DNA of 11,803 nucleotides from Methylococcales bacterium (GCA_024958995.1 JANXGZ010000322.1:1-11803), one strand, 5' to 3'. Counted from the stretch's first letter, positions 1 through 7,500 are shown. Translations and numbers: made by a program. Notes: a model not told the origin generated them from the sequence alone.

Positions 1-66
1 AAAGAAAAGAAGCCTCGCGACATCGGTCGTTCAAAAGAGATCCCGGAGTTTTATCCCGGCGATTGA
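1..66 (+). CDS. C-terminal end of an unidentified protein (partial)
   Basis: Reading frame 1 is open from the first base to a TGA at 64-66 and gives 21 residues ending in EIPEFYPGD. The segment is charged and hydrophilic, with a KEKK cluster at its start, so it looks like a soluble C-terminal tail. The rest of the gene lies outside the window and I do not recognise the family. Treating it as a gene rests on the open frame reaching the window edge and on the terminator-like hairpin about 150 bases downstream. A chance open frame of this length is possible. Confidence 0.45.
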   Translation, partial: KEKKPRDIGRSKEIPEFYPGD

Positions 67-367
67 ATATTTAATTCTGATTTTGTGCTGGATAGGTCAA
101 CTGGGTAGGCCTGAAAGTAGACCCCCATCCTTGCCGGCCTTGCCTCGGGATGTCAGTCGTCGCCATGAAAGGCGGAATCTGATCGGTTGTTGATTTCCTG
201 ATGAACATGAAAACCCGCTCCAGATGGAGCGGTTTGATGGTACGTCGCTCTATTGTTCCAGATAGACTCCTTCACTTTCAGTCAGACTGAATCAGAACTG
301 GATAAGGGCCGAATCAGCAATGATGAACTGATCTGATTTTGTGTTTCCAGTATCGTCTGTAGAGGGG
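67..367. other. Intergenic region between convergent genes
   Basis: This stretch lies between the + strand gene ending at 66 and the - strand genes ending at 469 (or 368, if the small ORF is real). I see no convincing coding sequence in it. It holds the terminator-like hairpin at 215-232 and a second dyad at 277-291 (TTCAGT, 3-base loop, ACTGAA). The second dyad has no adjacent T run and may be chance or a 3' stabilising hairpin for the - strand transcript. Confidence 0.6.
211..235. terminator. Putative bidirectional rho-independent terminator
   Basis: CCGCTCC at 215-221 pairs perfectly with GGAGCGG at 226-232 around an AGAT loop. The stem is flanked by AAA on the left and TTT on the right. 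Read on the + strand, the hairpin is followed by TTTG; read on the - strand, it is followed by GTTTTC. The T tracts are short, so termination may be inefficient. Its position between two convergent transcripts fits a shared terminator. Confidence 0.6.
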
Positions 368-472
368 CTACTGGCTGCTGAAGGGTTCGGAGTATTGCAT
401 GATGTAGTCGTTGGTGTGGATGAAACTGTCCGGTGCCGTCACGACCGCTTGCCCGATCAGGGTCCGATTCAT
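368..472 (-). CDS. Possible 34-residue ORF overlapping the aminotransferase stop
   Basis: On the - strand an ATG at 472-470 overlaps the aminotransferase TGA (471-469) as ATGA. It opens a 34-codon frame ending in TAG at 370-368. The product begins MNRTLIGQAVVTAPDS and ends in YIMQYSEPFSSQ. It has no membrane segment, signal peptide or motif that I recognise. The ATGA overlap is the geometry of translational coupling and is the only argument for it. A chance frame of this size is quite possible. It could also be out-of-frame remains of a longer aminotransferase C-terminus, but the aminotransferase already looks complete. Confidence 0.25.
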   Translation of the reverse strand: MNRTLIGQAVVTAPDSFIHTNDYIMQYSEPFSSQ

Positions 473-1611
473 CCACGCGCCGTGGCGGCGAAGCGGACCG
501 CTCGTTCAAGGGTGGTTTTCGACGTGTAGAAATGCGGTGAGAAACGGATTCCGCCACCGCGTAGCGCACAAACGACCCCATTTTGACGAAGATGGTGGAA
601 CAGCGATTCGTTTTTGACGTTTCGGTGTTTGAACACCACGATTCCTGAAACGAGTTCGGGGTCAGTGGCCGTGATGAGTTGCAACTTAGGTTCGGACTGA
701 ATCAGGTCCTTGAGGCTTTGGGCGTTTTCAATGACGTGTGCTTCGACTGTTTCAAGCCCTATTTCCAGCAGAAGTGACAGACTGGAAGAAAGCGCATGAA
801 TACCCAGCATGTTTGTACTGCCGCATTCGAATCGGCGGGAATCTGCCGCGATTTTCCACGGCCGATTGGCGTAATCGTTCGGGTCTTCGATCATGTGCCA
901 GCCGAACTGGGTTACGGTCAGTAGATCCCTTGCCCGGGGGCTTGTATAAAAAACACCGAGTCCCTCTGGACCTAACATCCATTTGTGTCCATCGGCCATT
1001 GCAAAGTCTGCGAAACAGGCCTGCACGTCAAATTCTAACGCTCCAATACTCTGGATTGCGTCCACACAAAAGAGGACATTCCTTTGACGACAAAACTGGC
1101 CAATCTTTTCGACATTGAGACGCAATCCGCTGGCAAACTGGATCGAACTGATGGTGAGAAGCCGGGTTCGTGAATCGACCTGTTCAAAAAGGGATTCTTC
1201 GGCAGAGTTCTGTTTGTTCAGGTCAGTTTGTCTCAGTTCGACGCCTTTTTGTTCAAGTGATTGCCACGGGATTCGGTTGGACGGAAATTCTTCACTGCTG
1301 GAAACAATATTGTCACCGCTTTCCCAGCCTAAACCCATAGCGACGAAAGATAAGGCTTCGGAAGTGTTTTTCACCAGGGCAATATCGCGGCAATCGGGGG
1401 CATTGATCAGCTTTTGCAACTGGCCGCGTAACTCGGTCTCTTTTCGGACCCAGTCGAGGTAATCACGGGCCCCGATCCGGCAGTTTTCTTCTGCGAAGCG
1501 TTTGATTTCCTGGGCGGTTCGATGTGGCCAGGGCGAAACGGCAGCGTGGTTCAGATAAAGAAGGCCGTCAAGCTGGGGAAATTCACGGGCAATGAGTTCT
1601 TTGGAAAGCAT
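469..1611 (-). CDS. Class V aminotransferase-fold PLP-dependent enzyme
   Basis: The 380-residue protein has the fold-type I PLP hallmarks of aminotransferase class V. LNHAAVSP lies near the N-terminus (20-27). VDAIQSIG (183-190) supplies the Asp that contacts the pyridine nitrogen. GHKWMLGPEGLG (208-219) holds the Schiff-base lysine, Lys210. FECGSTN is at 261-267 and RFSPHFYTS at 356-364. Length is typical. The NHAAVSP and RFSPHFY forms resemble the isopenicillin N epimerase-like and kynureninase-like branch more than SufS. The Cys-bearing loop of SufS-type desulfurases is not seen; the equivalent stretch reads RGGGIRFSPH. The substrate cannot be assigned. The start ATG has only a weak ribosome site (GAGA). 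The gene lies downstream of the histidine phosphatase on the same strand, but the 223-base gap makes co-transcription uncertain. Confidence 0.88.
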   Translation of the reverse strand: MLSKELIAREFPQLDGLLYLNHAAVSPWPHRTAQEIKRFAEENCRIGARDYLDWVRKETELRGQLQKLINAPDCRDIALVKNTSEALSFVAMGLGWESGDNIVSSSEEFPSNRIPWQSLEQKGVELRQTDLNKQNSAEESLFEQVDSRTRLLTISSIQFASGLRLNVEKIGQFCRQRNVLFCVDAIQSIGALEFDVQACFADFAMADGHKWMLGPEGLGVFYTSPRARDLLTVTQFGWHMIEDPNDYANRPWKIAADSRRFECGSTNMLGIHALSSSLSLLLEIGLETVEAHVIENAQSLKDLIQSEPKLQLITATDPELVSGIVVFKHRNVKNESLFHHLRQNGVVCALRGGGIRFSPHFYTSKTTLERAVRFAATARG

Positions 1612-1834
1612 TGGTGTCTCGGCTACTGTGGATTCCGCTATATGATGGAAGAGCTTGCTTTTGAAAAAGACCCAGGTAGCGATCGATCAGTCCTGATGAT
1701 CCAGGAGATTGGAAGCCAGGCTTTCCGAATTTCCTTGAGTCCACTGGCAATGCAAGGCGAAATATAGATTAAACTCTCGGGACAGGCCAGCGAATCATCA
1801 AAACGTCGGGTCCCGGGGTATTCGACAATTGCAA
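1612..1834. other. Intergenic region between phosphatase and aminotransferase genes
   Basis: The 223 bases between these two - strand genes contain no convincing gene or terminator. An AATTGCAATT perfect palindrome at 1827-1836 overlaps the phosphatase stop codon. One - strand frame stays open across most of the gap (1638-1892), but its 84-residue product overlaps the phosphatase gene, has no recognisable domain and has no ribosome site. A promoter for the aminotransferase gene may be here, but I see no strong one. Confidence 0.4.
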
Positions 1835-2446
1835 TTACAGCGATCCGTGGTGGAAAATCAACTGCCCAAATCGGTCCGTGTCTTTCGAACATTGTTCAAT
1901 CCGTGTAATCTCGGCATTGGGAACCGTGATCCGGAAAAGTTTTTCGAGCGGCATGTGAAGCAGGTGTGTAAGAACCATCCGGATTGTACCGCCATGGCAG
2001 ACCAGGAGAATTCGTTTCCCGTGATGTTTCGAAAGCGTGTTTTGCCAGGCAGCCAAGATTCGAGTCTGGAATGCGACAAGAGATTCGCTGCCGCTCGGCG
2101 GATACTCAATCGGGTTACGGAAGAAATTTTCCAGGGCACCGGAATGGTGTTCACGGATTTCGTCAGCTGTCCGGCCTTCCCAGGACCCGTAGTCCAGTTC
2201 ACGAAATTGGGCTTCGATTTCTAGCGGTAACTGCAGTCTTGTAGCGGTCTTCTGGGCGAATTCGAAACACCGAAGAAGCGGAGAGGTGATGACCAGATCC
2301 CAGTTGGAATAGGTGCCGATCGCGTCGTCCATTTGTTTCTGGCCCTTGGGGCTCAGGGGGTCATTCTGGTGTCCGCGGAAACGAATTCCACCCACCGGTT
2401 CACCGTGGCGGATCAGGTCTATCGTGGTGCGATCCTCGGGATGCAT
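1835..2446 (-). CDS. Histidine phosphatase (phosphoglycerate mutase-like) family protein
   Basis: The 203-residue soluble protein carries the full histidine phosphatase signature. LIRHGE at 11-16 holds the phospho-accepting His14. NDPLSPKGQKQ follows at 28-38, and ITSPLLRC at 53-60 carries the phosphate-pocket Arg59. FRELDYGSWEG (81-91) has the likely proton donor Glu83. LLVCHGGTIR (147-156) has the second catalytic His151. Length and layout match the small bacterial branch that includes alpha-ribazole phosphatase (CobC) and GpmB-type enzymes. The spaced residues alone do not settle the substrate. No cobalamin gene is visible nearby, so CobC is not assigned. The gene sits 163 bases downstream of argH on the same strand. 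The start ATG lacks a strong ribosome site, but it places RHGE at the usual distance from the N-terminus. Confidence 0.9.
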   Translation of the reverse strand: MHPEDRTTIDLIRHGEPVGGIRFRGHQNDPLSPKGQKQMDDAIGTYSNWDLVITSPLLRCFEFAQKTATRLQLPLEIEAQFRELDYGSWEGRTADEIREHHSGALENFFRNPIEYPPSGSESLVAFQTRILAAWQNTLSKHHGKRILLVCHGGTIRMVLTHLLHMPLEKLFRITVPNAEITRIEQCSKDTDRFGQLIFHHGSL

Positions 2447-2609
2447 GGTTGCTGTTTATGGGTTACTTCCTTTTACCCGACAATGCCTGCCGACAAGCAA
2501 AGAACGGCCGATTGCAACATGCCTGTGTTCAGTCGATGATTTGTTGATCATCATTGACTACCGGCCGGTTTGCTATGGAGAAAAAGGTTGTTTCGATGGC
2601 CCGGGTTAT

Positions 2610-4025
2610 TTATTGCTCGGTTTTTGATTCGCGGGTAGGTAGCCGGGCTTGAGCGTTCTTGACGGCCTGTAACACGCATTCCGGAGCGGTGCCTCCAAAG
2701 TGGTTCCGCGAAGAGACCGAGCCTTCCACAGTCAGGATATCGTAGACGTCATCGCCGATATTCGGGGATAACCGCTGGAATTCTTTCAAGGATAGTTCCG
2801 CGAGTTCCCGATCAGTGTCGATTGCCAGACGCACCGCTTTGCCAACGATCTCGTGTGCATCCCTGAACGGGGTATCTTTTCTGACGAGGTAATCGGCGAG
2901 GTCAGTTGCAGTCGAAAACCCGGTCTTTGCCGCTTGGTACATCGTTTTCGGATTGACCTTCATGTTTGCGAGCATTGCTCCGTAGGCCAATAGGCAGTTC
3001 TTCAGGGTTTCTACCGTATCGAATATCGGTTCCTTGTCTTCCTGGTTATCCTTATTATAGGCAAGGGTCTGGCTTTTCATCAGCGTAAGTAGACCCATCA
3101 GGTGACCGATAACCCGTCCCGATTTACCCCGAACCAGTTCGGGGACATCCGGATTTTTCTTTTGCGGCATGATCGACGAACCGGTACAGAAGGAGTCAGA
3201 CAGTTCGATAAAACCGAACTGGGCGCTTGACCAGAGAACCAGTTCTTCCGAGAATCGAGATAGGTGAATCATGACTAGGCTGGCGGTCGCCGCGAATTCA
3301 ATCAGGAAATCTCGGTCACTGACCGCGTCCAGAGAATTGGAACAAGGGTGGGAAAACCCGAGTTGTTCGGCGGTGTAGTTGCGGTCGATTGGGAAACTGG
3401 TTCCGGCCAATGCCGCTGATCCAAGGGGCATGGTATTGACGCGTTTCCGACAATCGCTGAACCGTTCCAGGTCCCGGGCCAGCATTTCAACCCAGGCCAT
3501 CATGTGATGGCCAAAGGTAACAGGTTGAGCGACCTGGAGGTGCGTAAAGCCGGGCATGATTGTTTGGGCTTCTCTTTTTGCGATTTCCAGTAATACTCGC
3601 TGGACATGGACGATCTGGTCACATAGTCGGTCGATAGAATCGCGCAGGTACAAGCGAATATCGGTGGCCACTTGGTCATTGCGTGAGCGTCCGGTATGAA
3701 GTTTCTTGCCTGCATCGCCAATGCGCTCGGTGAGTCGAGCCTCGATGTTCATGTGAACATCTTCCAGTTCGGTGGACCATTCAAAATTTCCGGCCAGAAT
3801 GTCCTTGCCGATTGCTTCGAGCCCGTCAACGATTGCAGAATTTTCTTGGCTTGTAAGGATTCCAGCTTGTTCAAGCATTCGCGCATGGGCGATCGATCCC
3901 TGGATGTCGTACTGGGCGAGGCGCTGATCGAAGTCAACAGACGCCGTGAAATCCTCTACAAACGCATCGGTCGCCTCGGTAAAGCGCCCGCCCCACAGTT
4001 TTTCCGGTTCGTCGTTTTCGCTCAT
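2610..4025 (-). CDS. argH: Argininosuccinate lyase
   Basis: ArgH splits argininosuccinate into arginine and fumarate, the last step of arginine biosynthesis, as a cytosolic homotetramer of the fumarase/aspartase superfamily. The 471-residue protein opens with KLWGGRF (9-15), the usual ArgH beginning. It has HTGRSRNDQ at 110-118 and FTHLQVAQP at 160-168 with catalytic His162. The superfamily signature GSSIMPQKKNPD lies at 282-293 and includes catalytic Ser283. With the ATG at 4025-4023 these fall at the positions known for animal argininosuccinate lyase/delta-crystallin. An in-frame ATG 50 codons upstream (4175) is rejected because a perfect TATAAT at 4067-4062 would put the transcript start inside that extension, and those residues are not ArgH-like. 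It is divergent from hemC. Confidence 0.97.
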   Translation of the reverse strand: MSENDEPEKLWGGRFTEATDAFVEDFTASVDFDQRLAQYDIQGSIAHARMLEQAGILTSQENSAIVDGLEAIGKDILAGNFEWSTELEDVHMNIEARLTERIGDAGKKLHTGRSRNDQVATDIRLYLRDSIDRLCDQIVHVQRVLLEIAKREAQTIMPGFTHLQVAQPVTFGHHMMAWVEMLARDLERFSDCRKRVNTMPLGSAALAGTSFPIDRNYTAEQLGFSHPCSNSLDAVSDRDFLIEFAATASLVMIHLSRFSEELVLWSSAQFGFIELSDSFCTGSSIMPQKKNPDVPELVRGKSGRVIGHLMGLLTLMKSQTLAYNKDNQEDKEPIFDTVETLKNCLLAYGAMLANMKVNPKTMYQAAKTGFSTATDLADYLVRKDTPFRDAHEIVGKAVRLAIDTDRELAELSLKEFQRLSPNIGDDVYDILTVEGSVSSRNHFGGTAPECVLQAVKNAQARLPTRESKTEQ

Positions 4026-4061
4026 TGCAAAGTCGATAGATCTGGCAGAAAAGAAGCTGGC

Positions 4062-4067
4062 ATTATA
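4062..4067 (-). promoter_or_regulatory. Putative -10 element of the argH promoter
   Basis: The - strand reads GTGTATAATGCC here, a perfect TATAAT consensus, about 37 bases before the argH ATG. No good TTGACA-like -35 is visible at 16-18 bases upstream, so an activator or another contact may be needed. The expected transcript start near 4055 leaves a leader of about 30 bases. This supports 4025 as the start codon. Confidence 0.55.
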
Positions 4068-4301
4068 CACGGCCAGGATAAAATGCTGGTTTGCGCGCGC
4101 CTGTTTATTCGGGGGACAGACTACTTTCCGAGCCATGAAAAAGATGGAATGTGGCGGTCGGTGGATGGCAAACAACCGTTTCTTCGGAGAATCGGTGATT
4201 TTTGCTCTGGAGGCGGAGCATCATCGGAGCGACATGTCGTAATTTACGGGGGTGTATTGCACCGCAGGCAGCTTTTCCTTCACAGCGAAGGTAGAGAGTT
4301 C

Positions 4302-4310
4302 TGGTAAAAT
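4302..4310 (+). promoter_or_regulatory. Putative extended -10 promoter of the hem operon
   Basis: TGGTAAAAT fits the extended -10 form TGnTAtAAT with one mismatch. No convincing -35 is present at 16-18 bases, although TTCACA occurs further upstream with a spacing near 20. Transcription would begin near 4317 and give a leader of about 95 bases before the hemC TTG. Confidence 0.4.
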
Positions 4311-4410
4311 ATACGGACCGGATCCGCGCAAGTGGAGACCGGTTGATGAATCTCGGCCGCCTACGGCTGATTTGGATGTATTAACTTCAAAATATGGAAG
4401 AAAACTGAAT

Positions 4411-5337
4411 TTGGCCATCCGTCTGATCAGAATCGCTACCCGCAAAAGTCAGTTGGCCCTGTGGCAGGCCGAATTTGTTGCAGAGCAGTTGCGTAGACTG
4501 GACCCGGATGTTCGTGTCGAACTGGTCGGCATGGTCACCCGTGGGGACAAGATTCTGGATGCGCCGCTGGCAAAGGTCGGAGGAAAAGGCCTTTTTGTCA
4601 AGGAACTTGAGCAGGGAATCCTGCGCGGCGATGCTGACATCGCGGTCCATTCGATGAAGGACGTGCCTTCCGAGTTACCGGCCCGGCTGGGGATAGGAGC
4701 TATTCTGAAGAGAGAAGACCCACGAGATGCTCTGGTGTCAGATAAATTTTCTAGTTGCTCAGCGATCCCACCAGGTTCCGTGGTTGGAACATCCAGTCTA
4801 CGTCGACAAATGCAATTTAAAGCTGTCCATCCCGACTGTCAGGTTAAAAGCCTGCGAGGTAATGTAAATACTCGCCTGGATAAGCTGGATGCGGGTGAAT
4901 TCGATGCCATCCTGTTGGCCGCTGCAGGTCTCAAGCGACTCGGCTTCGAAAAGCGCATTCGGGAGGCGGTCAGCGTTACTGATATGCTGCCTGCGATCGG
5001 GCAGGGTGCGATCGGTATTGAAAGCCGTCGCGACGATGTCGAGATAAGAGACCTTCTGGCGGGATTGCACCATAGTGATACCGATCTATGCATTGGTGCC
5101 GAACGAGCGATGAATGCCCGCCTCAACGGGGGCTGTCAGGTGCCGATTGCCGGATATGCCCAGTTGAACGGCGATCGAATTTGGCTTCGAGGCCTGGTCG
5201 GTGAGCCGGATGGGAGTCGGATCGTCCGATTCGAAGCATACGGATCCTGTTCTGCTCCGGAAGAGCTTGGCCTACAGGTGGCGGAAGAATTGCTGTCTCG
5301 CGGGGCAGATCGGATTCTAGAGAAGTTCCTCTCGTAG
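4411..5337 (+). CDS. hemC: Hydroxymethylbilane synthase (porphobilinogen deaminase)
   Basis: HemC joins four porphobilinogen molecules into hydroxymethylbilane in the cytosol, using a covalently bound dipyrromethane cofactor. With the TTG start at 4411 the protein is 308 residues, against 313 in E. coli. Known residues then fall exactly at E. coli numbers: Arg11 in RIATR, Lys83 and catalytic Asp84 in HSMKDVP, Arg131/Arg132 in SSLRR, Arg149 and Arg155 in LRGNVNTRL, and the cofactor Cys242 in NGGCQVP. This agreement is the main reason for choosing TTG. A GGAAG ribosome site at 4396-4400 lies 10 bases upstream. An open extension to a GTG at 4253-4254 has no HemC-like sequence. It is the first gene of the hemCDXY cluster and ends 10 bases before hemD. 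Confidence 0.96.
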   Translation: MAIRLIRIATRKSQLALWQAEFVAEQLRRLDPDVRVELVGMVTRGDKILDAPLAKVGGKGLFVKELEQGILRGDADIAVHSMKDVPSELPARLGIGAILKREDPRDALVSDKFSSCSAIPPGSVVGTSSLRRQMQFKAVHPDCQVKSLRGNVNTRLDKLDAGEFDAILLAAAGLKRLGFEKRIREAVSVTDMLPAIGQGAIGIESRRDDVEIRDLLAGLHHSDTDLCIGAERAMNARLNGGCQVPIAGYAQLNGDRIWLRGLVGEPDGSRIVRFEAYGSCSAPEELGLQVAEELLSRGADRILEKFLS

Positions 5338-5347
5338 GCAAACCGAT

Positions 5348-6157
5348 ATGGGTTCATCCAAGCCGTTGGCAGGCATCTCTGTCATGGTTACTCGACCAGT
5401 ACACCAAGCCGCAGGGTTGTGCCATCTGATCGAAAAAGGTGGCGGTAGGGCATTGCGTTTTCCAACGCTGAAGATCGAACCTCCGAAAGACGTGGATCCT
5501 GTTTCGAAGGTACTGAGAAGCATGGATCAGGTCGACTGGCTTGTTTTTGTCAGCGTGAATGCAGTGTATTATGCACAAAAAGCATGTGACAATAGACTCA
5601 ATATACCGCGACATGTGAAAGTCGCTGCTATTGGAACGGCAACTGAGCGAGCGCTGCGTGATTGCGGGATCAGGGGTGTGGTGGTTCCCGAGGGTCGCTA
5701 CGACACCGAAGCTGTTCTCGGTTTGGCGGAAATGAGACATGTAGCGGGCCAGCGTTTCCTGATCGTGCGTGGTCAAGGTGGACGACCGTTACTAGGGGAT
5801 ACGCTGATTCAGCGAGGTGCGGAGGTTGGTTATGCAGAGGTGTACCGTCGTTGCTGCCCATCCGTGCATATCGCAAGTTACCTCGCACAGTGGCAAAGAC
5901 ATGGCGTTGACGCGGTGACAGCCTTCAGTGGAGAATCATTGAGGAATCTGGTGACCTTGCTTGGTAGGCAGGGGATGGAATGGGCGGCATGTGTCCCGTT
6001 GATTGTCATCAGTAAACGTGTTGCAGGACAAGCCAAGGCGAATGGGTTCAAGAAAGTCGTGCTTGCGGAAAATGCGTTGGATTCGTCATTGTTCGCGACA
6101 TTGTGTAATTTATTCGATCGGGAAGGTCATGGAATTTTCGATGGTCGGCAACAATAG
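5348..6157 (+). CDS. hemD: Uroporphyrinogen-III synthase
   Basis: HemD inverts ring D of hydroxymethylbilane and closes it to uroporphyrinogen III, the branch point for heme, siroheme and cobalamin. The 269-residue protein shows the usual pattern. LAGISVMVTRP is at the N-terminus (7-17), and VSVNAVYYA (68-76) corresponds to the S.xAV region. AAIGTATERAL is at 93-103, and LIVRGQGGRPLLGDTLIQRG (138-157) carries the conserved RG..GR...TL..RGA motif. Tyr166 lies in EVYRRC and SGE is at 194-196. The family has low overall identity, so these short motifs and the place right after hemC carry the call. The start ATG follows the hemC stop by 10 bases, with a weak TAGG site overlapping that stop. An internal ATG (5384) is less likely because LAG precedes VTRP in many HemD proteins. 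Confidence 0.94.
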   Translation: MGSSKPLAGISVMVTRPVHQAAGLCHLIEKGGGRALRFPTLKIEPPKDVDPVSKVLRSMDQVDWLVFVSVNAVYYAQKACDNRLNIPRHVKVAAIGTATERALRDCGIRGVVVPEGRYDTEAVLGLAEMRHVAGQRFLIVRGQGGRPLLGDTLIQRGAEVGYAEVYRRCCPSVHIASYLAQWQRHGVDAVTAFSGESLRNLVTLLGRQGMEWAACVPLIVISKRVAGQAKANGFKKVVLAENALDSSLFATLCNLFDREGHGIFDGRQQ

Positions 6158-6235
6158 ACTGGTTTGCCGGTAAAAATAACAGGCTGAATGGTCCGGGCTA
6201 GCGGAGCGTTCACGAAAACCTGAAAGTGTTTGATT

Positions 6236-6241
6236 GGGAGG
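6236..6241 (+). promoter_or_regulatory. Ribosome binding site deciding the hemX start
   Basis: GGGAGG at 6236-6241 lies 9 bases before the GTG at 6251. An in-frame TTG at 6230 is upstream of this site and so would not use it, which makes GTG the better start. Confidence 0.75.
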
Positions 6242-6250
6242 AATACACAA

Positions 6251-7489
6251 GTGGGCGAAGAAAATACCGACATCGAAGCGTCCGGTGAATTCGATGCTGC
6301 GCCGGAGTTGAACGAAGAAGTTGCGAGTGATCAGAGCAATGAAGAAGTCACCAATGATCGGAGTAATTTTTACGCTATTTTGATCTTTCTTGCCGTCGTG
6401 ATTCTTGCCGGCGCAGGGTACTTTTTCCTGCAGCAATTGCGCTCCCAACAGGAAGGTTTGGGTGGGGAGCTTGACAAGGATAGCCGCCAGATCACCCAAT
6501 TGAACGATCAGCAGGCTACCCTCCTGAGTCAGTTGAGTACACTGCAAATGCAGATGGCGACAGTCCAAACCAGCGTAGCCAATCGGGAAAGCAAGTTCGA
6601 ACGTGAACTGACCGAATTTGCTGAACATCACGGGAACACGCTGAAAGAGGTAAAAGAAGATCTCACGGGTTCGATTGACCGCATTCACGATTTGCTGAAC
6701 AGAACTCGGGGTGACTGGATGGTCGCCGATGCGGAGTACATGCTCAACGTGGCCAATCAGCGGCTCAATCTGGTTGGGGATCTTAAGACGGCCTTGGGCG
6801 CCCTAAGAGCAGCAGACGCTCGCCTACGTGATAGTGGAAATCCTGGGGTTTTCAAGGTGCGTGAACAGATTGCACGTGAAATCTCCGCTCTGAAGGGGTT
6901 CAAGACGGTCGATATTGTTGGAATCTTTGCAAGGATTAAGGTTCTTGAGAAACAAGTTGCCGAAATCCAGGTGTTTTTGCCTCACTCCGGGAAGGTTTCG
7001 AGTGATGTTGGTTCTGAGGAAGCGAAACCCCAAGCTGAAGACTCCGGTTACGGAATTGGCGATATCGATAATTTATTGGGCTCGGCACTGGCTGATTTGA
7101 AGGGAATGGTGACTGTCAGACGCACGGACCGTGAGTTCGATGCAATCCTGCAGCCGGAACAGGTGCAGATGATTCGGGAAAAGCTCAGGCTCAAGCTCGA
7201 GATCATTCGAATAGCCTTAGTGGAGCATAACTCCGCGTTGTATTTGCAGAATATCCAAGCAGCGAAGGAGTGGCTGAAAGCCCACTTCCTGATGGAGCAT
7301 AGCGCGACCAAGAAATTTTCCGCCGAACTGGACGAGTTGGCGTTGGTGGGTCTGGAAATTTCCTATCCCGACATCAGTGGTTCACTGAACTTGCTTCAAA
7401 ACGTTGCTGCTTTGCGGGTGCGGGTGGATCGGTCATCGGCGAGCGGAAAGGCCAGTGGTAAAAGTCAGAATCAGAAAGGGAAACAGTAA
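6251..7489 (+). CDS. hemX: HemX-family inner-membrane protein
   Basis: The 412-residue protein begins with an acidic hydrophilic segment (about 1-38). One membrane helix follows (about 40-61, NFYAILIFLAVVILAGAGYF), then a Gln/Leu-rich probable coiled coil (about 62-130). The HemX block WMVADAEYMLNVANQRL lies at 156-172. The tail is rich in Lys, Gly and Ser (ends SQNQKGKQ). E. coli HemX is 393 residues with the same layout. HemX is often annotated as uroporphyrinogen-III C-methyltransferase, but no SAM-binding methyltransferase motif is visible here, so that label should not be used. Its role is probably structural or accessory in late tetrapyrrole handling at the membrane, inferred from operon position. 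It starts at GTG, 93 bases after hemD, with a good GGGAGG site. Confidence 0.9.
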   Translation: MGEENTDIEASGEFDAAPELNEEVASDQSNEEVTNDRSNFYAILIFLAVVILAGAGYFFLQQLRSQQEGLGGELDKDSRQITQLNDQQATLLSQLSTLQMQMATVQTSVANRESKFERELTEFAEHHGNTLKEVKEDLTGSIDRIHDLLNRTRGDWMVADAEYMLNVANQRLNLVGDLKTALGALRAADARLRDSGNPGVFKVREQIAREISALKGFKTVDIVGIFARIKVLEKQVAEIQVFLPHSGKVSSDVGSEEAKPQAEDSGYGIGDIDNLLGSALADLKGMVTVRRTDREFDAILQPEQVQMIREKLRLKLEIIRIALVEHNSALYLQNIQAAKEWLKAHFLMEHSATKKFSAELDELALVGLEISYPDISGSLNLLQNVAALRVRVDRSSASGKASGKSQNQKGKQ

Positions 7490-7493
7490 GGAG
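7487..7493 (+). promoter_or_regulatory. hemY ribosome binding site overlapping the hemX stop
   Basis: TAAGGAG at 7487-7493 contains the hemX TAA stop and a near-consensus Shine-Dalgarno sequence 7 bases before the hemY GTG at 7501. The overlap suggests that ribosomes finishing hemX help start hemY. Confidence 0.75.
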
Positions 7494-7500
7494 TTCAGCG

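Larger units (their letters stand above)
4026..4410. other. Divergent argH/hemC regulatory region
   Basis: The 385 bases between the two divergent start codons hold the argH -10 (4062-4067) and an extended -10 for hemC (4302-4310). Between them are a perfect CGACATGTCG palindrome at 4230-4239 and a TGCTC/GAGCA inverted repeat at 4203-4220 with an 8-base loop. Both candidate promoters lie outside the 4203-4239 block, so it could be an operator, but that is inference. In-frame extensions of both genes into this region exist but look non-conserved. No RNA gene is recognised. Confidence 0.5.

Noticed and set aside
282..581. Frameshifted continuation of the aminotransferase C-terminus
   Set aside because: The aminotransferase has normal length and its last conserved motif (RFSPHFYTS) is followed by a usual short tail, so no frameshift needs to be assumed.
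1829..2244. + strand ORFs opposite the histidine phosphatase gene
   Set aside because: The phosphatase frame on the other strand carries complete catalytic motifs, and these frames have none.
4026..4175. N-terminal extension of argH to an upstream ATG at 4175
   Set aside because: The added 50 residues do not resemble ArgH, a perfect TATAAT lies inside the extension, and the ATG at 4025 places the catalytic residues at known family positions.
4135..4242. Possible 35-codon ORF (MKKMECGG...) upstream of hemC
   Set aside because: No ribosome binding site precedes the ATG, and the product has no recognisable feature; it lies between the two divergent promoters.
3696..4307. 203-codon + strand ORF antisense to argH
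   Set aside because: It lies mostly opposite argH, has no recognisable domain and no ribosome site; it is a shadow of the coding bias of argH.
6230..6250. TTG at 6230 as the hemX start
   Set aside because: The GGGAGG ribosome site lies downstream of this TTG and is correctly spaced for the GTG at 6251.
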